NCBI RefSeq assembly: GCF_018141445.1
Contig: NZ_CP058649.1
Coordinates: 3,987,001 to 4,051,000 of the forward strand
Length of the DNA stretch: 64,000 bases
Direction of reading: 5' to 3'
Source of the DNA: Vallitalea pronyensis
GTDB taxonomy: Bacteria; Bacillota; Clostridia; Lachnospirales; Vallitaleaceae
The position numbers were made by a program, and so were the translations under genes. Every line of letters starts with the position of its first letter. The first letter of the stretch is position 1. Of the stretch, positions 58,110 to 64,000 are shown piece by piece. Under the pieces are notes generated by a model that saw nothing but the letters and a program-made list of their open reading frames with translations, did no database searches and was not told the origin of the DNA.

Positions 58110-59069
58110 TTAAGCACTGGCAATCAGTTCTTTTATCTTACCCTCTAATGTCTCTACTTTCTCCGTTAAGTCCTCATGTTTATCCCTTAGATTACCCTGT
58201 ATACCTTCAATGCGGCTCCGAATATCCATGACATGATCTAGTGCATTGTTTATTTTTGATTGAACAGCCCAATCCACGAAGAAACCATCAAAGAAATAAT
58301 CCGCAAACTTTAAAAATGAACCTATATCTAAATCACTTTCTGCCATGTACATATCGATATCTTGTAATTCTCTTGAAAAACGCCTAATATTATTCTGCAT
58401 ACGGTAGATACAGCTCTGAGCTTCTTCCATACGGCCATGTTTGGCCACGGTAGCTATTATCCCGCCTCCTAACATATCCCATGTGCCCCAGTTTTTAGCA
58501 GATTGAAGGGCACTTACTGCACCTTTTACTTCACTTAATGCCATATGACCTGCTTGCACGGCTTCGTCAACTTCTTTTAATTGACTGGATAATGTAGCTA
58601 CCTCATCCATCATGTTTTTTATCTTATCACTCTTATCTGGCATATACTCAGAGATAAATGTTTGTTTTTCATCAAGAACTTCTTGATAAGCTTGTTCTAC
58701 ATCATACAAGGTCTTTCTTTTTTCTTCTAACCGCTCAATGGTATGTCTACATTCTTCTAACTGGATATAGGCGCTATCGCATTTTAACTTTGCTGTCAGT
58801 GCTTCTTGCTTCTCTTTATCTAATTTTTCTACTTTATTGTTCATAATCGTATGTATAAGATTACTTAGTGTCAATTTTTGGAGCTTTTCAACATCCTGTT
58901 CTTCTTTTTGTAATGCTTCCTTTAATGTCAGCCAGCTTCTATTAAGAATATTTAAATCATGTCGAGCACTTTTTAATAACTTATCACACCTTTTTGCCTC
59001 ACTGACTCTGTCAACGCATTGACGCAAACGCTCATTCATCTCCAGTAGTTTTTCCTCTTCATATTTCAT
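58110..59069 (-). CDS. Coiled-coil protein of unknown function
   Basis: 319 residues from the ATG at 59069 (AAGGGG upstream; three codons earlier is another ATG). Almost entirely helical with heptad patterning about 10-180 and 270-319 (KLQKLTLSNLIHTIMNNKV, ELRDKHEDLTEKVETLEGK). The middle holds NWGTWDMLGGGIIATVAKHG, short and Gly-rich. No signal peptide. Resembles hypothetical proteins I cannot name; a scaffold or membrane-associated role is possible. Confidence 0.6.
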   Translation of the reverse strand: MKYEEEKLLEMNERLRQCVDRVSEAKRCDKLLKSARHDLNILNRSWLTLKEALQKEEQDVEKLQKLTLSNLIHTIMNNKVEKLDKEKQEALTAKLKCDSAYIQLEECRHTIERLEEKRKTLYDVEQAYQEVLDEKQTFISEYMPDKSDKIKNMMDEVATLSSQLKEVDEAVQAGHMALSEVKGAVSALQSAKNWGTWDMLGGGIIATVAKHGRMEEAQSCIYRMQNNIRRFSRELQDIDMYMAESDLDIGSFLKFADYFFDGFFVDWAVQSKINNALDHVMDIRSRIEGIQGNLRDKHEDLTEKVETLEGKIKELIASA

Positions 59070-59161
59070 GGTATACACCCCTTATGTGTTTTTTCTCTTA
59101 TATTATACCATAATTTTTCAGTAGAATCACCCATGGTAAGACATGTTATAGGTATATCGTA

Positions 59162-59190
59162 TTGACATATTTTGCATAATATAGTATATT
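59162..59190 (+). promoter_or_regulatory. Promoter of the EAL-protein gene
   Basis: TTGACA, 17-base spacer, TATATT, about 20 bases before the riboswitch. Confidence 0.85.
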
Positions 59191-59210
59191 ATTACTACTT
59201 AAAATCAAAA

Positions 59211-59290
59211 TTAGGGCAAACTTGCTGAAAAGTAAGGACGCAAAGCTATGGGTCTAAAGGGTCTAACCTATGATTGCCAGGTTGCGAAAC
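59211..59290 (+). ncRNA. c-di-GMP-I (GEMM-I) riboswitch
   Basis: Matches the conserved core of GEMM-I: AGGGCAAACTT, GAAAAGT, GGACGCAAAGC, GGGTCTAA and, after the variable P2 region, GATTGCCAGGTTGCG. It senses cyclic di-GMP. Downstream a hairpin CATGATA (59290-59296) / TATCATG (59318-59324) may be part of the switch. It lies 75 bases before the gene for an EAL-domain protein, which would adjust its own signal. Confidence 0.92.
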
Positions 59291-59366
59291 ATGATATATA
59301 TTAATACACCCACTTCTTATCATGCATTTGTACCTTTTACCCAAGTATTCGAAAGGACTTATAAGC

Positions 59367-61535
59367 ATGATAAAGATACGGTATTTAATAGCATTTCTAT
59401 TACTATTTTGTGGTATTGTCATATCTAGTTCTATTACTTACAACATTAATTATTCCATGTATGTGGAAGAGGTAAAAAGTAATCTACAAGATATTTCATA
59501 TACTGCTTCCCACCAATATGATTCTATCTTCCTAGAAATATTTAACACGATTGATCATACGCTTCAGGAGCTAAAGAACCCTTTCATGACTTCCCAAGAT
59601 ATGAACAAGCTATTAAGAGATTCCAGTAATAGGTCATATTACATTCAAGATATGGTTATCCTATCTGAAGATGGCCAATATTTAACGTCACAAGTACCAG
59701 GACACATGATTAATCCCGATGACGTTATGGATTATTTTCAGAAAGATAAGGCCCATACAGGATTTGTAAAAGCTACATCTGAAAATAATAACATTTACTA
59801 TGCGACTAAAAAGTTTGAGTTGTCCAATCAAGAGGTATTATTAATGGTCGGCCTAGACTTTGACCAGATTAATGGGGTTGTTCACCCAGAAAGATATAAC
59901 TTACATAATGGGTACTTATTTCTTGTATCCCATGATGGTTTTATCCTGTACCACATAGATAGAGAATTAATGGGTAAAAACATCTTCATCGATTCTACTT
60001 CTATAAGAAGATTAACCAAGATGAATGTGGAAAGTTATAAAAAACTATCCAATGCTGTCGTGAACACCAATTCTGAAAAAGACCAATATTATATTAAGTA
60101 TTCTGGTTATGGCACAGATAAAATGGCCTATTATAACTATTTAGAGGTGTTTCCAGGTGTTTCTTTCCTCACCATTGATTATACGACACTCTTGCATAAC
60201 CAATTGCAATCCATATTCCGTACCATCATTCCTTTAATTATTTGCCTAGCTGTAGCTACTTATTTATTCCTTCGCTACATTTACTTAATAAAATATACGG
60301 ATTACTTCACGGAAGTAAGAAATGAACATGCCTTTAGACGGCGCATCAAGAAATTTGCTAGAAAAGGCTATGTTCGGGAACATTACCTTATTGTAGAAAT
60401 AATTAATGTGTCAAGTAATAGACATAAAGATTTTTTATATGATAACCAGACTTTCTATCAATTATCTCATTACTTTAAGAAAATTAGCTCCTTGTACACT
60501 GATCTTTATCGTATATCACGGGTACATTATATGTTTGTTTTAAAAGACAATTATAACGAAAGCGATGTACGAAAGCTTTTAAGTTATTTGAATGATGATG
60601 TCAATATCAAAGGCGATCAACCTCTTTATATTCGTGGTAAGAAACTTTTAGTTACCCTTGATCGCCTTAATGAACTTAAGCATTTCGAAGTTGATTGCAA
60701 TATACTAAACCATATGGTTTATGAAAACAGTGACTTAGCCGATTATGATAATTTATCCGTTATTAAATATAGTCACATCATAACAGGTATGATACAACGA
60801 CTTAATGAAAAGATGTATTTAGAGGATGCCATTTTAAACAACCATTTTGTACCCCATTATCAACCTATTATTGATTTGGAAACCAACAAAGTATATAAAC
60901 ATGAAGTTCTTATGCGTATTGCAGACCAAAATGACTCCTATTCAACTGAAAAACTTATTAAAGTTGCAGAAGAAGAAAACATGGTAGAAAAAATAGATCG
61001 AGCCATGATACAGCAATCATTTTACCAATACAATAAAGAGCTGCATAAAACAAGAAAATCCATAAGGTTAAGTATTAATCTATCAGGGAAATCCATCAAT
61101 CAAAAGATGGTTGATTACATTCAAGAGACAGCTAAAAAGTGCAAAGTCATACCATCACATATCACTTTTGAGTTAACTGAAACAGCTGCCCTTAATAATC
61201 TGGATGCCTCTATAAAATCACTGAGCACCCTACGGGAAATGGGCTTTCAGTTAGCTATCGATGATTTTGGGACAGGCTATGCACATGTGGAATTATTGTC
61301 CAAACTACCTGTGGATTATATTAAAATTGATGGTACCTTTATACTGAATGTTGAAAGAGACGAACAGAAATTAAAAACTCTTAATGCACTGGTGTATATT
61401 GCTAAGAATTATAATGCAAAAATAATAGCTGAATTTGTGGAAAATGAAAACGTGGTACACATCCTTAAAAAACTAGGCATTGAATATGGTCAAGGTTTTT
61501 ATTTTGGCAAACCACGTGAAGATGTTCATGATTAA
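59367..61535 (+). CDS. Cache/EAL-domain c-di-GMP phosphodiesterase
   Basis: 722 residues from the ATG at 59367 (AAAGGA upstream; an earlier ATG at 59322 lies in the leader). First membrane helix about 5-25, extracellular dCache-like sensor to about 285, second helix about 295-320, a GGDEF-like domain with no GGDEF motif (about 325-460), then EAL. The EAL residues are present: EVLMR (metal Glu), INLS (Asn), ELTE, DDFGTGY, IKIDG (Lys), AEFVEN and YGQGFYF. So it is likely an active phosphodiesterase. Under a c-di-GMP riboswitch. Confidence 0.9.
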   Translation: MIKIRYLIAFLLLFCGIVISSSITYNINYSMYVEEVKSNLQDISYTASHQYDSIFLEIFNTIDHTLQELKNPFMTSQDMNKLLRDSSNRSYYIQDMVILSEDGQYLTSQVPGHMINPDDVMDYFQKDKAHTGFVKATSENNNIYYATKKFELSNQEVLLMVGLDFDQINGVVHPERYNLHNGYLFLVSHDGFILYHIDRELMGKNIFIDSTSIRRLTKMNVESYKKLSNAVVNTNSEKDQYYIKYSGYGTDKMAYYNYLEVFPGVSFLTIDYTTLLHNQLQSIFRTIIPLIICLAVATYLFLRYIYLIKYTDYFTEVRNEHAFRRRIKKFARKGYVREHYLIVEIINVSSNRHKDFLYDNQTFYQLSHYFKKISSLYTDLYRISRVHYMFVLKDNYNESDVRKLLSYLNDDVNIKGDQPLYIRGKKLLVTLDRLNELKHFEVDCNILNHMVYENSDLADYDNLSVIKYSHIITGMIQRLNEKMYLEDAILNNHFVPHYQPIIDLETNKVYKHEVLMRIADQNDSYSTEKLIKVAEEENMVEKIDRAMIQQSFYQYNKELHKTRKSIRLSINLSGKSINQKMVDYIQETAKKCKVIPSHITFELTETAALNNLDASIKSLSTLREMGFQLAIDDFGTGYAHVELLSKLPVDYIKIDGTFILNVERDEQKLKTLNALVYIAKNYNAKIIAEFVENENVVHILKKLGIEYGQGFYFGKPREDVHD

Positions 61536-61545
61536 ACGATACTTT

Positions 61546-61576
61546 AAAGGGGCAGTCCCATCAGGGACAGCCCTTT
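61546..61576. terminator. Converging terminator hairpin
   Basis: AAAGGG / CCCTTT and GTCCC / GGGAC pair around ATCA with a small internal loop. It includes the stop of the MerR gene and follows the EAL gene. Confidence 0.5.
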
Positions 61577-62760
61577 GTTCCAATAAATAATCCTATGTCT
61601 TTTGTTATATGAAGGCCGCCATCTTGTTCCATGCGTTTTTCTAAAAACCCTCGAAAAGCATCTATTAATTTCCCTTCTAAAATATCACGCATGTTTCCTG
61701 TTGCTGATAACATGTATTGTAGTAAAGGTTCAACTTCTGTAACCATTAATGAATCCCCATACTTATTAAGATGAACATCTTGAAACCATTTGCTTAGATG
61801 CTCTTTTCCGTTTTCCAGATTAAATCTTTTTAATGAAAACCCTGTTAAACGTATATCGTCATTAAAATGTGATAATAACCTTGGTAACTCCTTTAAATGA
61901 GCTTGACCTGTAGCAGACACATATATTTTACCATTAGGTTTAAGTACCCGATGTATTTCTGATAATGCCCGCTTAAAATGGCGTACATAATAAATCATGT
62001 GATCCGCTATGACCTTATCAAATGTATTATCTTCATAAGGTAACTCTTCAGCATCACCTAAGTGAAATTGAAACACCTTCCCATCGTCTTTTAAATTCAT
62101 CCGTGCATGATTCAGCACCTCTTCTGATATGTCCATTAAAGAGACCTTCATATTATCATGTAAGCGCTGACTATTATAAGACCATAGTTTCGCTTCCCCA
62201 CAACCTACATCAAGTATGTGACAGTTTTTCATATACCCTAATTGGTCGTATAGCCACTTACGCCAACCATAATTATTGGTACTGAATCTTTCGTGAATAC
62301 GCATACAATCATTTTGCTTGGGTAGTTTACGAGAATCAGCTATCCAATCTTTTTCCATATGAATGACCTGTATGATATCGTTAAATTTCTCCCATTGAAA
62401 GTCTTGTTCATCATCTTCCAACATCTTGCTTGTTTCATTTATCGCATCAATAACCATGTTAATGTGTTGTTTTTTTTCATATAAGATCTGTTTCTGCATA
62501 CGCAGTGTATCGTTGATACTGGTCTCTGGTGACGCCATGACATCTTTAATCTCTGCTAATGAAAACCCTACAAATTTTAACGTCATGATTTTCTGAAGTT
62601 TTTGAAAGTCTGAATCACTATATAATCGATGCCCCAAGTCATTATGTGTGGTTGGTTGCAACATATTAATGTTGTCATAATAACGTAGGGTACGGATGGT
62701 TACTCCTGCTTTTTTCGCAAATTCTCCTACGGTATAGGTCTTTGGTTGTTTAACCAACAT
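61561..62760 (-). CDS. MerR-type regulator fused to a SAM-dependent methyltransferase
   Basis: 399 residues. Residues about 8-75 are MerR winged helix (YTVGEFAKKAGVTIRTLRYY, LVGFSLAEIK-like), then a coiled dimer helix to about 130. From about 190 a class I methyltransferase: HILDVGCGEAKLW is motif I, SLMDISEEVLNHAR and YEDNTFDKVIADHMIYYV follow. Family knowledge: MerR proteins use an effector domain; a methyltransferase in that place is unusual but seen in some Firmicutes. Whether methylation is needed for sensing is not known. It has its own promoter with a 19-base spacer. Confidence 0.88.
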   Translation of the reverse strand: MLVKQPKTYTVGEFAKKAGVTIRTLRYYDNINMLQPTTHNDLGHRLYSDSDFQKLQKIMTLKFVGFSLAEIKDVMASPETSINDTLRMQKQILYEKKQHINMVIDAINETSKMLEDDEQDFQWEKFNDIIQVIHMEKDWIADSRKLPKQNDCMRIHERFSTNNYGWRKWLYDQLGYMKNCHILDVGCGEAKLWSYNSQRLHDNMKVSLMDISEEVLNHARMNLKDDGKVFQFHLGDAEELPYEDNTFDKVIADHMIYYVRHFKRALSEIHRVLKPNGKIYVSATGQAHLKELPRLLSHFNDDIRLTGFSLKRFNLENGKEHLSKWFQDVHLNKYGDSLMVTEVEPLLQYMLSATGNMRDILEGKLIDAFRGFLEKRMEQDGGLHITKDIGLFIGTKGCP

Positions 62761-62780
62761 CTACCACCTCCATTAACCAC

Positions 62781-62811
62781 ATTATAGCACGTAACGTAAC
62801 GTCATGTTCAA
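62781..62811 (-). promoter_or_regulatory. MerR-type promoter with 19-base spacer (autoregulation)
   Basis: On the minus strand TTGAAC, a 19-base spacer ATGACGTTACGTTACGTGC, then TATAAT. The over-long spacer and the repeated ACGT in it fit a MerR operator. Confidence 0.75.
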
Positions 62812-62830
62812 GGGGTCAATGTAAATAAAT

Positions 62831-63628
62831 CTATTGGCTATTGAACATACTATCTTCTATGAAGGTTATGCAACGTCTTAGCACATGAACAGCTTCATCA
62901 TAATCTTGTATATACTGCCGCTCTTTGTTATCAAAATCCAACTCTAATGTAATGGGACCTTCATAGCCATCTGATACTAAGTATTGTATGAATGCCTTAA
63001 TGGGTTGATTCCCTTTCCCTAGCGCTAAATGCTCTCGCCCATCTTGGCAATCACTTAAATGAATGTTCTTGATATGGGGCTTCATCCCTTTATAACCTTC
63101 AATGATATCGTATCCAAAAGATGACCAATGAGACGTATCAAAAGTCACGGCGTATTGATGTTCGGAAATGAACGCTTTAAATGCCTTTTTATCGGATGTA
63201 AAACTATGGACTGGCAGCTTTGGCATATTTTCTGTACAGAGGGTATAGGCCTCTCCGTGACCATAACGTTTAAAGTTCTGTCTATAGACATCATCAACAT
63301 TCTTTATGTCATCACCTTGACCTGTCAGGACAGAATGGGATATGATGATGTCTGCCCCAAGCCTGTCAGCATATGCAATGCATTTTTCAATCCAATAGGC
63401 TTCACTTTCCCCTCGCACCTCCCGCACAAAAAAGATGGGGGTGTGTATGCTGATTACTTGTAAATGACGGGCCTCAACTGCTTCTACAATGTCATCTATT
63501 GGCACCTGAATAAAAGACTGATTCATAAAGAGCTCAATATGTTTGCACCCTGTTTCGGCTATAATGTCCAGAATTTCTGTGTAACTTTTGGTATAAGAAA
63601 AACCTGTAGATATGGATATGGTCATCAT
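62831..63628 (-). CDS. Sugar phosphate isomerase/epimerase-like (AP-endonuclease 2 fold)
   Basis: 265 residues from the second ATG at 63628. TIM-barrel xylose-isomerase-like family: HIELFMNQSF, SIHTPIFFVREV, VTFDTSHWSS, NIHLSDCQDGREHLALGKG and TLELDF, with Glu, His and Asp metal ligands placed as in the family. The substrate is unknown. GAGGAGAG precedes it. Its promoter has a 19-base spacer and a dyad like that of the MerR gene, so it is probably a target of that regulator. Confidence 0.82.
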   Translation of the reverse strand: MMTISISTGFSYTKSYTEILDIIAETGCKHIELFMNQSFIQVPIDDIVEAVEARHLQVISIHTPIFFVREVRGESEAYWIEKCIAYADRLGADIIISHSVLTGQGDDIKNVDDVYRQNFKRYGHGEAYTLCTENMPKLPVHSFTSDKKAFKAFISEHQYAVTFDTSHWSSFGYDIIEGYKGMKPHIKNIHLSDCQDGREHLALGKGNQPIKAFIQYLVSDGYEGPITLELDFDNKERQYIQDYDEAVHVLRRCITFIEDSMFNSQ

Positions 63629-63672
63629 CATCTCTCCTCACGCTAAAAAATTAGTTATCTTTCTTCATGATG

Positions 63673-63703
63673 AGTATACATGATGACGTTGCGTCATGAG
63701 CAA
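63673..63703 (-). promoter_or_regulatory. Promoter with 19-base spacer and dyad
   Basis: On the minus strand TTGCTC, a 19-base spacer beginning ATGACGCAACGTCAT (perfect 6-3-6 dyad ATGACG / CGTCAT), then TATACT. Same layout as the MerR-gene promoter. Confidence 0.7.
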
Positions 63704-63716
63704 GGCTTTTTTTCAT

Positions 63717-64000
63717 TCACATGATTCTGTTGGTGTATTTGTACCAGGTATACGTTAAGTTATTGAATCGGATTTTCGCTATATCTTTGAGATGACCATA
63801 CATACTTTCAAGAAAATCTATATCATCCTTCTGGATTTCCTCCTCTGTGTACATGATTTTTTCAAGTATACATGCACCTTTTATTAATCCAATACTTTTA
63901 TTCTCTAAATAATCTTCTGCATCCTGCAAATAGAGGCTGATTGAATCAGATGGTTGCCTGGGTTGATAGAGCAGGTCTAATAGTACTGTTATCCTATCAT
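63717..64000 (-). CDS. Partial hypothetical protein running off the right edge
   Basis: The frame is open from the stop at 63717 to the end of the window; it reads DRITVLLDLLYQPRQPSDSI, then LYLQDAEDYLENKS and ends in TWYKYTNRIM. The start is outside the window. Charged and helical; no family recognised. Confidence 0.5.
   Translation of the reverse strand, partial: DRITVLLDLLYQPRQPSDSISLYLQDAEDYLENKSIGLIKGACILEKIMYTEEEIQKDDIDFLESMYGHLKDIAKIRFNNLTYTWYKYTNRIM

Noticed and set aside
1-64000. rRNA and tRNA genes
   Set aside because: No cloverleaf or rRNA-like sequence recognised on either strand by reading; a dedicated scan was not possible.

Overview
The window looks like a low-GC, endospore-forming clostridial chromosome, probably Lachnospirales and possibly Vallitalea-like; that placement is inferred from gene order and content only. 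Sporulation genes (sigK, spoIIP, gpr), a CIRCE-controlled hrcA-grpE-dnaK-dnaJ cluster, and the linked sets ireB / ruvX-DUF1292-fur and gpr-spoIIP-lepA-hemW-hrcA support a Clostridia assignment. Most genes lie on the minus strand. No rRNA, tRNA or CRISPR array was recognised.

Bases 1-16,400 are accessory DNA. The first 10.9 kb hold a nine-gene minus-strand cluster, transcribed from about 10.9 kb towards 0.2 kb: HisH-like, HisF-like, a PRTase-like protein, HisA-like, then (after a gap with an IS110 remnant) a DegT-type aminotransferase, an HPr-kinase-like ATPase, a second PRTase-like protein, a beta-propeller/APH-kinase fusion and a HAD phosphatase. The classes of enzyme mirror parts of histidine biosynthesis (PRTase, HisA, HisHF, aminotransferase, phosphatase), but hisG, hisI/E, hisB and hisD are missing and the HisF copy has lost one catalytic Asp. 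This is the best candidate for an undescribed pathway, probably making a phosphoribosyl-derived or amino-sugar-like metabolite. Bases 11-16.4 kb are a graveyard: a group II intron RT fragment, a frameshifted HEPN-type gene, a decayed HsdM gene, a frameshifted HTH gene and other degraded ORFs, ending next to an intact sigK.

Bases 16.4-28.8 kb hold housekeeping genes: sigK, the tRNA wobble-uridine pair trhP-like/trmR, mltG, a YlbF-family gene, RNase J, a Fur-family regulator, DUF1292, ruvX, ireB, mtaB, a small unknown ORF, an HPr-like protein without the phosphorylatable His, and thiI. Bases 28.8-44.3 kb hold a cysteine desulfurase, a CheY-like protein, rsmE, prmA, the heat-shock genes under CIRCE, hemW, a three-copy structured repeat, lepA, spoIIP, gpr and the divergent rpsT. 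Bases 44.3-55.8 kb hold a secreted modular protein, holA, an alpha/beta hydrolase, comEC, a GerMN lipoprotein with a two-component system, comEA and mgsA.

Bases 55.8-64 kb hold nadE (strong promoter), a coiled-coil protein, a Cache/EAL phosphodiesterase behind a c-di-GMP-I riboswitch, a MerR-methyltransferase fusion, a sugar-phosphate-isomerase-like protein, and a partial ORF. The MerR gene and the isomerase gene each have a 19-bp-spacer promoter with related dyads, which suggests one small regulon.
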